Shown here piece after piece: positions 46,740 through 58,490 of a DNA stretch of 64,000 bases. Under the pieces are notes generated by a model. That model searched no databases, was not told where the DNA came from, and worked only from the letters and a program-made list of their open reading frames with translations. The stretch comes from Certhia americana. Taxonomy: Eukaryota; Chordata; Aves; Passeriformes; Certhiidae. The translations under genes and the position numbers were made by a program. The stretch is taken from contig CM031869.1 of assembly GCA_018697195.1 (NCBI GenBank), forward strand, positions 15,565,266-15,629,265, read 5' to 3'. Every line of letters starts with the position of its first letter. Position 1 is the first letter of the stretch.

Positions 46740-46850
46740 CCAACCCCATCCCTGCCCTGTGTTTCCTGCCTGGTGTCCCCAGTCCTGCACCCCCTGCCCT
46801 GTGTCCCCTGCCCTGTGTCCCCAGCCCTGCAGCCCCTGCCCCGTGCCAGG
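46740..46850 (+). repeat. Short degenerate C-rich minisatellite
   Basis: The motif 'ccctgccctgtgtcc' and variants ('cctgcctggtgtcccc', 'ccctgcagcccctgccccgt') recur about every 15 bp across roughly 110 bp. The regularity explains the Pro/Cys-rich plus-strand frame at 46626-46889 and the 'GWGHRAGDTGQG'-type repeats in the 154-codon minus-strand frame at 46521-46985, which are not called as genes. Confidence 0.8.
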
Positions 46851-47108
46851 CTCTCTCCCTGTGCAGCGAGCACAGCTGTGTGTGTTTAGCTCACCCAGAG
46901 TGGCACTGGGGGTGGAACAGTGACCTTTCCCATGAAACCCTATGGGAAACGAAATTCCCTCTTTCAAAACTTTGTCATGTCTCAACTAGCTGTTCTGCAA
47001 GTAATTTTTACAAAAGGAGGAGGGAGCTGTCAGCTGAGACCTGTCAGTGACCGAGAGCACAAATCACACCACCTCCCCAAGCCATGGAGACAAAAGCACT
47101 TGGCACAG

Positions 47109-47480
47109 CGAGTGCCAGCCCCGCTGCCGCCGTGCCAGGCTGCCCGGGCCGCCTCCTCCAGCGGCTCCTCCGAGCAGCCCAGCCGGGAGGAGCTGGCAAC
47201 TAGCGTGACAGCGGCAGGGGAGGGCTAGGAAATCAAAGAAGGGCCATTTCCACTCAGAGTAACATTCCCGTGCCTTGAAGCAAGCAGGAGCTTGTGCCTG
47301 GAAGCGCATGTCCCGTCCAGCCTGCCTGGCGAGCGGAGCGCGCCTGGGGCTCCCGCGCACACGAGCCGAGTCCGAGGGATGGGTGAACATCATCAGCGCC
47401 TGCCCCGGGGGGAGAAGCCTCCCAAAAGCTGCACCTCGGGGAGGTCTGGCTCTTCGCCACCTCTGGCCGAAGCAGCGCGG
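47109..47480. promoter_or_regulatory. CpG island, possible promoter
   Basis: I count about 30 CpG dinucleotides in 372 bp, with GC content in the low to mid 60s percent by estimate. Densest are 47109-47210 and 47305-47375. The rest of the window is strongly CpG-depleted, so this stretch stands out as the only segment meeting usual island criteria. Such islands in birds mark promoters, often of unannotated or alternative transcripts. No TATA box or clear exon is visible on either strand. The 189-codon minus-strand frame (47254-47823) and the 96-codon plus-strand frame (47292-47582) overlap it but show no known domain. Confidence 0.6.
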
Positions 47481-50272
47481 CTAAAAACCTCTTTGTCTCC
47501 ATTAGCAAGGACCCCCAAGCACAGAATTCGTAACCTTGGAGTAGCAAAGCTGAGTGCTCATAACTGCAAGCAGCACTGTTAGGAGACGCTTGGAAGAGAG
47601 AAAAAAATTCTGGCGCGGGAGATTTAAAAACAAAAGAGAAGAGAATGTTACCTGCATAGGAGAGGTCTGTGAGGGGATTTCCCATAACTTCATGCTCAGC
47701 CTCTTGTTTCAAAAGCATGTGTTGAACAGGGTAAGAAATTTTTCTCTGCAGTGAGATAAATCCATGCTGAGAAAAATCACCACCCACAGCTTCATCTGAG
47801 CTCTGGGCTGCTGCTCGTGGCATGCTGACACTTCCATATCTTGGAGAGATCTGTCACTTCAAAGTCACGCTGACATATGAGGAGTGAAAGGCAGGAACAG
47901 CCTCACGTTTGCACACTGCTGCTAAATAAAGCAAGTTGCCAGGATACATTTTCTGCTCTTCAAATACACTGCTGAATATGGTCCAGGTGTGCAGAGACAT
48001 TAGACACAACCATTAGCACAGTGATGCATCCATTGGCCATTGACACGCTGAGAACTCTCTTTCCTCTGCCAGGTTCACACTGGATTTTGTCCCACAATTC
48101 CATCCCAGTTACCCACTCACAGACCACAGAAGCAAGATGCCTTCCTATCCCTCAAATAGCTTAGGACTGGATTTTCCCATCATCCAATACAAATACCTCA
48201 ATGCATTCCTGCGTATTTATCCATTGAGATGCTCCTGCAGAAGTTTGGGAGTCTTGTACTAGACTTTTAGAGGTTGTTGGCACAAAATTTTATATGGTAA
48301 GGAAAGAACTTGCCCTTTAGCTTAGCCTTTTCCCTATTCTACAGCTCTCTCTTCAGCACTAAGTACTTGTGTGTAGCTTTTCCCTTTTTTTAATGGGTTC
48401 TTTTGGGAGACATCTATGAACTAAAGGAATTCATAAAGCATTAGAGACCCTCTTTAACAGGTGCTGTAAAAAACCTTGTCAGTGCTAACTGGAGGCACCA
48501 GCAAATCCTTCTCCTTCAGGTCAGTAGCTGTAGGGACAAGGTCCTGTTCCTGCAGTAGCCAGGGTGGTATCTCGTGGCACTGTCACCTTGAGATTCATGC
48601 AATGCCCCAGACAAGGAATGAGTCAGTTCTGCATCAAATCTCAGCTCTGCTTGGTACAACAGCATCCTTAAATATGGGTCCAAAACCCACCCTCAGCACC
48701 TTAGCTGTGGTTCCAGAGCCCCAAGGGGGGGTCTGCTCTGAGGACAGCCAGGGTTACACATTTAGGCTCTTTGGAGGTGTTCTAAACTTGCATGGGAATC
48801 TCCAGCAAGGGATTTGGGAAGCAAAGTTTCCAGATGGTGGCCTGAAAGGGAGATTTGATGAAAACAACACGGGCCTTGATGCTTGCAAAAAATAAGGAAA
48901 GAGATTGTCCAAGGCTTGGATACTTAAATGTGAACAAACTAAAATTTTAAATTTGGAAAAAAATATTTTGAATAATCAAATGAGAAACAAGTTAAACATA
49001 TCCTCAAAACCTTGGCTCTCATCCACTATACAATTCACCGTGGAAAGTTTCTCCCCTTCCTCCTAGAAGGCTCTTTCCCAGGCCCCTTCTCCACCCAGGA
49101 CTTTGATTTCTCTTCACACTGTGCAGTCAAGCTCTAAGCTTGCCCCCTTCAGTTCACTCCATTTACTGTCCAGAAACCCGAGAAAAGTGCAGTCACATCA
49201 TTTTCTACGCATCATGGTCTTCCCTCTGTGCCAGCCAATTTACTCCAGAATCTCCTCTGGCACCTCTCCTGTCTTTTCCACTCGTGCCTTCCCCTTCTAA
49301 GGGCCCTCAGAGGTCACCCATAGGGGTGTCTAACAAGCCAGTCCCACTCAGAGGAGCAGCCTGTGGTCTCACCACCCTCTGCAGCTCTTCACAGTCTCCC
49401 CACATAGACCCTGTGCTGTGGGGTGGGGATCTGGCATGTCACCAGCCCATATGGGTTAGGACACTTGCATGATCCCACACAGTCAGAAACCTGGGCAGGT
49501 GCCTTCCTGCCAGTTTTTCCCTCCTAAGCTGGCATAGGAAGCCAAGGAGTGCTGCTCTCTTCCCTCTGTACCTCCCACAGGTGAGAACTCCCAAAGTGGA
49601 TCAGACACCTTTTATGAGGAAAAAACCATTACAGGAGAGCCAGTAGTGAACATCCTCCTCCCATTTCTGGGGGTTTGCATAGGTTCACAGTTAACACCTG
49701 AACTGAACTAAGAAAAAACAACCAGAGATTGTAGGATCAGGTTTTCCAACTCGTCCAGTGGCATGGTGTTTACTGCAGGGTATGAAGGCAGGGATGAGCT
49801 TTCCCCACACCCTCATCCGATCTCATCTCCAGGTTCCTGACCCCAGTTCAGCCATAAACCTGCACCCAGGCCATGGAATTCACTAATGCAGAAGGAGCTT
49901 ATAGAGAGCATTCTGGAGAGGACCAAGGCAGAGCAGAGAGATGGCAAGCTCTGCAGCTGTTCACTGTGACACCACTGTCCAGTAAAGCCAAAAACAACTC
50001 TAATGGGGAAACTTGCTGGAGGACCAATTGCAGTGCTCATCCCAGATGAGACCTTCCTGAGGCAAACCAGGCTCCACTGGCCCCAGTGCTCATTACCAGT
50101 TTCTTCTAGGATGAATTTCTAGGTGACTTACTTCCCACATCCACCACCCACACTACACATCAAACTCAACAGAGCCACTGAAAGAGAGGGACTTGTGCCC
50201 AACCCTACAGAACAATTTCTGTCTCTCAGCTGCTGGTGTTCCCATTGCAGGCCTGTGCAGCCGTCTGAGAGG
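47481..50272. other. Unique non-coding sequence
   Basis: No repeat or exon was recognised. An AT-rich region lies at about 48905-48985. The 139-codon plus-strand frame at 48476-48895 has no recognisable domain and no codon pattern I would trust. Confidence 0.5.
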
Positions 50273-50548
50273 TCACAGAATCCCATAATGGTTTGGATTG
50301 GAAGAGACCTTAAAGCTCATCCACCCCCTGCCATGGGCAGGGACACCTTCCACTATCCCAGGCTGCTCCAAGCCCTGTCCAACCTGGCCTTGGATGGGGC
50401 AACCACAGCAACCTCTGCTACGTCCTCCCCACCCTCACAGGGAAGAATTTCTTCTCTAATCCAAATCTCTAATCCAAACTGGCCCTCTGTCATTGTCAAG
50501 CCATTCCCTCTTGTCACTGCAAGCCCTTTGAAAAGTTTGTCTCCCATG
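50273..50548 (-). repeat. CR1 LINE, 3' region (antisense)
   Basis: The plus-strand blocks are 'tcacagaatcccataatggt', 'ttggattggaagagacctta', 'ccatgggcagggacaccttc', 'actatcccaggctgctccaa', 'ggaagaatttcttctctaat' and 'ccctcttgtcactgcaagcc'. This is an antisense CR1 3' UTR running into the ORF2 end. The block that usually carries 'cagcttctctgggcaacctg' is disrupted near 50400-50430. The 174-codon frame at 50123-50647 reads antisense through it and is not a gene. Confidence 0.93.
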
Positions 50549-53500
50549 AGACAGACCTGCAGACAAGGGGAGACCAGGAACAGAGAAAATGCCACGGAGA
50601 TGTTGGATTGGACTCACAGCTGGGTGACAGATATATTGATATGTTGACAACCCTGTCAGCCCAGAAGTGAAACAAAATGAGACTGTCCACCCTGCCACTC
50701 CTCAGAACAGCTCCCAGCTGTGTTGTTTCCCTCAGGACTGGCCTCTGCAGAGTCTCCACATGCTCCATTACCCTCTCCAGCCAAGCTGGGGTCTGGGGAA
50801 TGGGTTTCTAGATCTCCATCCTTACACCTACAGAATAACAGCATCTCTGTACAAACCACATCTGCCTGCCAGAGCCTTCCCGGGGCTGCCAGACAGGTAA
50901 CAGCCTCTCCTTCATCCTAGGGGACCTGTAATCCCCAGAGCACACCATCTCCTCCCCCATGGTGTCTTCTGCTTCTTTCTGGTTCCATTCTCAATGGGAG
51001 AGACACCTCCATCTTCTACCCAGTTCAGGGAGCACTTTCCAGAGGCGGGCACATGTATCATGCAAGGTTTGGGAAGAATGGGGCTGTTTGGTGGAACTCC
51101 CCTGATGGAACTTCTGCCTGGGACAGTGGGACTGTTCAAATCCACTTGATCTCTTCCACCAGGAAACCTCTGATTATAAAGTACTTTACGCTAATTGCAT
51201 ACAAGCGAGTTATAAAAAAAAAAAATGCAAAATGTTCTCTATAACACAATTCAGTGTTTTCTACTTTTATAATGTATTTGATGACACCCCCCAGGGAAAA
51301 CATTCCTGCATGAACAAGTAACGACGCAAGAGGAAAGCATAAGTAGGGCAATCTGGGTATAGATGATAATTACCAGCGCATAAAAATATATCATAAGATA
51401 CGCTTAAATAACTTCACATGAGGCGGCAGTTCTGGTCTAGCAATTCCTTTACCATGACATAATTTTTGTGCTATAGGCCAACTGAATGTAGCTAAAAATC
51501 TCAGGGTTACATGGACCAAGTAGTCAATGGGGAAGAGTTTGTGTCCTCTCTGCTGTCACACTGTCACTCCATTGAATTTGGCCCTGGAAAGCTGGGGCTA
51601 GTTTTCCTTGTGCTGCTTCTTCCTGACTAGCCAGCCCTCAGGGGGCCATGCCATACTGAATTGCAGATCACCAGATATTCCCTCTTCACAGCTGACTCCT
51701 GCTTTGCCTTGAAATAAGAGATTGGTCATGGCCTGTTTGTATGGGACACAACACCTTCTTTGGGTCTGAGCAAAAGTCTCCTGAGCTGAGCTAAAGCAGA
51801 AATCATTTATCCAGCCCTCAGGAGTACAGATTCCCCCCACTGTAATGTCCTGGGAGCTTCTGGAACTTCTTGTGGCCTTTGGAGTGGTCTGAAGAGACAC
51901 ATCCTGCAGTAAAACTTGTCACTGTCTCACTGGCACTGCACCTCTTGTGGTACCCAATGAGCAGACACAGCATCTGAGGAAACAGACAGAGCCCTGAGAC
52001 ACCTCCCAGCTCTGCAGGACATGCACTGGGTTTTCTTTATAGCTCTGAGAATGAACTGAGGCTCATCCTCTGCACAGGTGTCCACAGAATGCCCAGGAAA
52101 CCTGAGCACGGTGGTCTGCCAGCAATGGCCCCAGGTGGTGCCACCATGGGCTCAGGAAGTCCTGGGCAGCAGCCAAGGCTAAAGAGGCATTGCAAGAAGA
52201 TTGTGGCTCTGACCCTTCTGTGCATAACATACCCAATAGAACGGGGTGGTTTAATCCGTACTTCCCACTCCTATTGTTGTCTAACCACCTGGTGCAACTA
52301 TCCCAACTGAACTCTTCAGAGCACAGAATCATTTCTGAACTAGCTCTGTCTCTTCCCAGTGGACTACAGGTCCTGTTTGGGAGCCTTTTCTCCTGGTGGG
52401 GTGTCCTGGGGGCCACTGATCCTCTCAACATTCAGCAGCCCTGGGCTGAGACGGGAACCACCACTACTGCCTTGGCAGTGAGGGGAGAGCTCTCCCAAGC
52501 ATTCCTAGAGCTTCACACCCTGAGATGGAAAGAAACAAGAATACCACCTTCCTTGACAGCAGATAGAAGGGAAAACAATGCAAATCCTTTCCAGGTGCCC
52601 TGCCACAGACAAGCACAGTCACGTTCAGACAGGAAGCTGCACTAGCGACCTGTTACCCTTGGTGGGGTTCTGTGACTTTGTTTGGGTTTTAATAAGTCAC
52701 CTTACTGCTCTCCAGACTGGTTTGTTTTTCCTTCTTGTACCAGTAAGCCAGAGGGGAAAAAACCCAAACCCAAATAACAAAACCTGATCAAAAATATGAT
52801 CTTTTCCCCCTGGTTTCCTTTTTTTAAAGCTGCTGAAACGAGGGGGACTAACAGCAACCACCACGCTGGTCTCAGTCCCTGGTTTGGAAATGAGAAGTGA
52901 AGCTGCATTCACTGGGAGCAGACAGGTAAATGAACTGCCTGAGCAGGGTGCTGCTCAACATCTCAGAGCCAAGAGGTCAGAAGGAGGTTGATCCTTCATT
53001 TTCTATTCTGGCAAAACTCCTGTTGTTATCCACAAGCACATGGTGATTCAGGGCCCAGGAGAGGCGTTCCACAGAGCATTCTACAACAACTGCTCATTGA
53101 ATTTCAGATTCCTTACATTGCAGCAGCCTTGTTGCACCTCCTGCACCCCAGTGATGGAGATTCCCCACATCCCTGGGGCTCTTGCTGACCCCCATCCCAC
53201 CCTCCTGGAGAAGGAGCCTTCAGGAAAGACACAACTCCACAGGTCTCTGCCATCAGCACTGAGGCAGCATGGGCAGCACAGGGATGAAACATCACCGTGT
53301 TCATTTCTGGGCTGCCATTCACCCTGAAAGCACAGCCCCACTGCTCCCCAGAACAACCCCTCGCTCTCTGCTGCCATGTGAGCCCCAGGCTCGGGCACCC
53401 TGCATTGATGGGGGGGACTAAGCACACTGCAATGCTTACAGAGATGGAGAGAGGATTAAAGCCCTTTGTGAGCAGCAGTAACCCTGCAGAGGTGCAGGGC

Positions 53501-55699
53501 ACAGATTGTGTGTCATGGCACCCAGAGTGGGCTGGGATATTAAAGGCAGATTAGGATAATTTCACGTGCCAGACACCAGGAGAGACCTTGCAGTCCAAAC
53601 ATGCTTGAACTTGCTGATAAACCTTTTGCCTTCAGTGGATAACCTCCAAAGCAGGCAAAAAAGCTGGAGCCACAAAGCAAATGCCAGGCCTGATAACAAG
53701 CATTTAATATTTATTAGTGCAGCGTTATGAGCCCCTCTCTCTCCACTTCTAGCTTCAGTAAGAGCATCAGCCCTTCTGCAATCCCACCAGGAGAGAGGCC
53801 TTTCCCTGGTCAAATGGTTTGTGTCAGGCTGACACCAGACGCCTCTGTGTCTCACGGGAAGGAGCAGTTTTATGGCCAACTGCCAGAATTAGTTTATAAC
53901 CTGTGGCTGGTACCAGCAATCCCTGGGTCTGACTGAAGGGAAGGTGCCCTGATCTTAGGTCTATGGTTAAGGGTGTCAGGAGAACAGCACTATCACTCAC
54001 ACTGCTTTGGAGCAGCTCAGGGAATTGTGTTAACCCCTCCAGCTCACACTGCAAAGAGCATCAGCCCTGCAGTGTGCAGTGAGGAGCTGTGGAGATGCTG
54101 GGAAGGGCCTATTCTATCACTAGCCCAGCCTGGGAGTTACAGCCCAGTGGTCTCTTTTCATCATGGAATCTCCTCTGCAGCTTCATCCTCCTCCCTGGCC
54201 CTGGGCAGTAGTTTCTCTAGACTTCCATGTTCCACACAAGCCTCATCTCCAAACACCTTAAGAGCTAAACAAAAGTTCATCACTTACCCCTGCACTAAAA
54301 TACCAGTCCTCTTTTACACATTTATTGTCATTATTAGATGATCTCATACCCAGGAACTTAGTGATGTATGCAGCCAAAGTGGAGCTGAAAGTAGCTGTGT
54401 CCCTTAGAGAGAGAGCAACCAGTAAAAGTGCAGAAATTCTCTTTATGTGGAGTCAGGTCAGGGTCAGATTCACCAGCCTGGAGTCTATGGATCTGAGGGA
54501 TGGAATTCCTAGTGCTTAGCACCTTCACAGAGAACAGGATGTCGAACAGAGACAAAGAAAGTGATGGGCTGAAAGCTGCAAGAAGAGTTCAGAAGCTTTC
54601 AGTCAAGGAAAAGGGAAAGGACAGGGGGTGAAATTGTCTAATGGAATAAGAGAAAATCTATTGGATTGAGTCATCCTAGCAAGCTAAGTGCATACTTTAA
54701 ATTTGCTTGGCATCCTGGAAGGAGAATGTATTAAGTGCTCATGAAACAAGAGAAAACTCAAAGCAGGTAGACAAGTTCTGCTTCAAGGGATGAATGACTT
54801 CAAAGGAAGGAAATCCTTCTGGCAAAAGCAAGGCAGTGGCATGAAGATGGACATCCCTGGGACAGACAGCTCTATCTCCTGTGAGTCTTTTGCTATGGTG
54901 ACACAGATTGGACTTGTAAATCCAGTTGCTGGCACATAAGAACTGCACATAGAAGCATCCTGGTAGCACATGGATCCCCACCAATATTCCAGTCTCCACT
55001 GTTATCAAAATGCAAATTATGAGATGCTCTGTAATCACCACTCTCTAGGATACTGGTCTGGATATCCTCTCACAGTGTATCCCGGCTTGGCCCAGCAGGT
55101 TTTCAAAGAAAAAGTACAGACAGGAAAAAGAGAAGCATTTTTATTATCTCTACTCCCTCCACATACAATAGAGCAGCCTTTCTGATCCACTAACAACAGC
55201 ACAGCAGCTCATGTCTTTGCTAATCCCATAGAGCTGAACATCCCTTCATTCCAGCCTCATATCCACTACACTGAATTAAAAACAGGAGCACCAATGCAAG
55301 GGAAAAAAACCCTCCAGTTGTCTTTGCTTGGGCTTCTTGGGTAAAGGGTTTCACCACAGCCCTCCCATGCCAGCCAGGGTCCATGGCTGTGCCACATTAT
55401 CTAGACATCTTCATGTCAAGTGTCCTGCAATGCCCCAGCTCAGTCTGAGGAACCCTGAGCAGTTTTTAGTCACAAGACAGATGTCAGCATCCTCTTGAGC
55501 ACTGAGAAGAGGCATATGAGGGGCCCAAATATCCTGCAAGTCATCTGGTCAGCAGAGTGTAAGGACTATGGTTTGGTGGGGTGGGGTGTATGTCAGCTCT
55601 GCTCTCCACAGGGTAAACCAGGAAGGGGGGAACATTCAAGTATTCCTCATACAAAGGATAATAGGATTCAAAAAAATAAAAATTGAAGAGTGTTCTTGC
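50549..55699. other. Unique non-coding sequence
   Basis: About 5 kb have no recognised repeat. The AT-rich part at about 51150-51480 (with 'gctaattgcatac' and 'gatgataattaccagcgc', and an A12 run at 51214-51225) is the best candidate here for conserved regulatory DNA. A second, smaller AT-rich block lies near 53700-53730. The 151- and 129-codon frames (52190-52645 plus, 53113-53502 minus) show no domain. Confidence 0.5.
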
Positions 55700-57069
55700 T
55701 AAAAAATAGCCTGGGAATTTTGCACAGGTGGCTGTAGCAGTAGTGCAACAGGTCCAGAAAACAGGAAAAGGCTGATGGGGGAGTCCCACATGCCACAGAA
55801 GGAGCAGAAGGAACCTTGCATCACTTTGCCAAATGCCCTGGAGATGCCAGCTAAAAATAAACAGGACAGCTTTATAAGTGATCAGAATTATGATTTACTA
55901 GGGGTAACAGATTGTCTGGGAGAACTCAAACTGAACCCAGAAAAGTATCAGCCTGTTCTGGAAGAACGAGGGATGTTGTTTGTCTGCTGTGAGGACACAG
56001 GCATGGGCTGCAGAGACAACAGAAAACTCAGACCCACAGAAAGTCCCAGCAGTGCAAAGAAGCAGCTCTGGGGACAGAAGGACAATCTGGAACACACTGA
56101 GGAGGATCTGCTGGGACAGGAACACTGCAGACCCACACTCAGCAGTGACTCAGTGTGGAGGGCTGAGGAGAACACAAACATGAAAGGCAACATGGGTGAG
56201 GGTGACTGAGCCAAAAGGATTGGGGAACCTTCAGAGGGGCACCAGAAAAGTTAATGATTTCAGAAAGGCAAACAATCATAAGACCTGAGTTTTATTAGGA
56301 GTCTCTTGGAAGGCTGAACTACAGGGACAAAGAGAAGCAGCAGATCTGCTAGTTTGGTAAAGAACAGGGCCTTGAACAAGCCCTCTGGCTGCCAGGGCAA
56401 GGCAGGAGGAAAAGCAAGTGACCAATAAGCTGAACCATGAGATCCTTGTGGAGTGCAGAAGGAGGAATCAGCACCAGGCTGGATTACAACCACCAACAGC
56501 TAAAAGCAATCTCACCAGCACAAAAGGACAAAACTGAAAGGACGGGATACTGAGTTCTGGAGGAATAGTGAAGTGGAAAGCTGTTCTTAGTCCATCAGTT
56601 GAGACAGAGAGACATGACATGTCCACATCTCAGAGCTGGAAAGCTCAGATCAGCTTCGATACATGAAGAAGGTCACAAAGACTACTGTGAGACAACAGCA
56701 GCAGCTGGTGCAGTACAGCTATTTATCAGTGTCTACAAGACACCAATTTAACCCTCAGACACAGCAAGAGCAGAGGAAAGAACACTTTTCTGTGGGAAGA
56801 GTTTCCAATGAGATGTGCCTGACAAGCCAGTCTCAAGGCACTGATGCAGGATTCCAGGTTTTGGGCTCCAGAGACAACCAAGTAGGCTTAGAAGGCAACA
56901 GAGAGGGCAAATGAAGTGGAAAATATGAAGAAAATGGGAGGAAATAAAATCTGGGCCTATACAAACCCATTACATTAGTTTTTGTTACCTTAAGCATGAG
57001 ACGCAAGCAAGAAAGGGTGCAGGAACAAACACAACTCCTTCAGACAACCCAGCTCTCTGGACAGCCAGG
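55700..57069. other. Purine-rich sequence, possibly decayed LINE or unassigned exon
   Basis: The plus strand is unusually purine-rich throughout. It carries a 144-codon frame (55775-56209) whose translation is hydrophilic and acidic, with a coding-like composition (ISDQNYDLLGVTDCLGELKL and similar stretches). I recognise no protein family in it. Because the sequence just downstream (57.07-57.31 kb) is a decayed CR1 reverse-transcriptase region in the same orientation, this block could be older LINE or retroviral sequence. It could equally be chance. Confidence 0.25.
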
Positions 57070-57310
57070 CAAAAGAACCTTGTTGATAAAGACAAAACAA
57101 TGGTTGTCACTTCTTGATGTTAGTAAGACTTGTGACATTTGTTTGGTGACAGTCTCCTGGGGTAGTTAAGGGAGCTTCAATGTCCATGTGATGGGAAGAC
57201 ATCTAGAAAAGACATGTTCAAAGAGCAGGCATAAATGGTTTGCTGTCTGATGGAAGATGCATCAAGTGAGACATCACAGGATGAAGTTTGGGTCAATCCT
57301 AACTAGCCTT
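57070..57310 (+). repeat. Decayed CR1 ORF2 reverse-transcriptase fragment
   Basis: On the plus strand 57085-57160 translates to a mutated version of the CR1 palm motif A region (LLDVSKTCDI where active elements have LDFSKAFDTVSH-type sequence). About 180 bp further on, 57228-57305 matches the nucleotide pattern of the segment leading to motif B (PQGSVLGP in active copies). The spacing is right for reverse transcriptase. Frame breaks and stops make it a pseudogene relic. It faces the CR1 pieces immediately downstream, so it is a separate insertion. Confidence 0.6.
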
Positions 57311-57589
57311 TCTCCTCACAGCCAGATAATAGACAAGGGCTGATTCGCCACACAGGTGCCAGCACAGAAGAAGCTGCCAGAATATCACAGGACAGGCATT
57401 GGATTCAGACCAATCTCAAGGACTTGGGAGGTGAAGTCAGGAAAAAAATAAGGAACAAGTGAGTCAGGGCCGTCATCCCCATGGGCAGAGAAGGGACAAA
57501 GAAGGGTCTAGAAGGAATTATGGCTCACAGCCTGCACAGGATCCATATGCACTGATGGACACAGGGGAGCCAGGGCAGTCCCCATGGCT

Positions 57590-57870
57590 TTTAAATACCT
57601 CCACATCCTCTCCAGGGAAGTCGTGCCAGAGTTTGATCACTCTCACAACAGGAAAGGCTTTCATTCTGTTCAGATGGGACCTCCTGTGTGCCCATTGCCT
57701 CTGGTCTTGCCACTGACACTGCTGAGAAAAGTCCAACTCCTTCCTCTTTGTTGCCTCCCACCAGGTTTTTATAACACAAATAAGGTGCCCCTGAGCCTTC
57801 TCTCCTCCAAAATCAACAGTCCCAGCTTCTCAGCCTGTCCTCATGAGAGAGGTGTTTCAGCCTTCTAAAC
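57590..57870 (-). repeat. CR1 LINE, ORF2 end/3' region (antisense)
   Basis: Plus-strand blocks 'gagtttgatcactctcacaa', 'ttctgttcagatgggacctc', 'ctgtgtgcccattgcctctg', 'aaaatcaacagtcccagctt' and 'ctcagcctgtcctcatgaga' are the usual antisense CR1 segment upstream of the 3' UTR. The very 3' end is missing. The plus-strand frames across it (85 and 94 codons) are antisense readings. Confidence 0.88.
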
Positions 57871-58290
57871 ACTTAGCAGTCTACTTTGCTTAAGTGGTCC
57901 AAGCCTGAGGGTCAGTCCTCCTTGCTCCAGACATTTCCCCTGGACTCAGGAGTTTGTTATTGCTGAAGTCTGATCTTAACAAAAGCAAAGAAGACACCAA
58001 GTACCTCAGCTTTTCCACATGTCTTGTCACCAGGTCCCTGGCATCGTTCAGCACATTGAGCCTCCTCTGCCCTTTGCTGTTTAGGTACTTGTGGTATCAT
58101 TTCTGACACCTTTCACACTCCTCACAGATTCAACTGCAGGTCATCCTATCCCTGCTAAATCAGACAGCAGCTCTGTACTCCTCCCTGATCATCTGCCTCT
58201 GCTTCCACCTCTTGTCTGCTTCCTTTGTATGTCTAGTTCAGCTACAAACTGCTAATCCATGCAGGCCTCTGGGTAATCTCAGTTCTATGC
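57871..58290 (-). repeat. CR1 LINE, ORF2 linker region (antisense)
   Basis: Blocks such as 'tccttgctccagacatttcc', 'cagcttttccacatgtcttg', 'caccaggtccctggcatcgt', 'ctgatcatctgcctctgctt' and 'atccatgcaggcctctgggt' correspond, in reverse complement, to the CR1 ORF2 part between endonuclease and reverse transcriptase. The conserved peptide there contains a PAWMNKEL-like start and a GWKQG-like motif. It joins directly to the 57.6-57.87 kb piece without the intervening reverse transcriptase, so it is either one element with an internal deletion or two nested insertions. Confidence 0.72.
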
Positions 58291-58370
58291 CTTTGACTTT
58301 GCACATTTGCTGCTTCATGTCCTCACCTAGGGGAGGTCTCTTGATGGAGAGTAGCTGGAGATTATGCATT

Positions 58371-58490
58371 CACACAGTCACGGAATATCATGCATTGGGA
58401 AGGATCCACGAAGACCATCAAGTTCAGCTCCCAATCCTGCACAGGACAATCCCAACAATCACAGCACGTGCCTGAGAGTGTCACTACTCC
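58371..58490 (-). repeat. CR1 LINE, short 3' end (antisense)
   Basis: The plus strand has 'cacacagtcacggaatatca', 'gaagaccatcaagttcagct', 'cctgcacaggacaatcccaa' and 'cacgtgcctgagagtgtcac', a short antisense CR1 3' end of the same type as the copy at 30.77 kb. The presence of a true 3' end here, upstream of another antisense fragment, shows that at least two insertions make up the 57.6-58.5 kb cluster. Confidence 0.88.

Noticed and set aside
46521..46985. 154-codon minus-strand frame with GDTGQG-type repeats
   Set aside because: The repeats are the translation of the C-rich minisatellite at 46740-46850, and no domain lies outside them.
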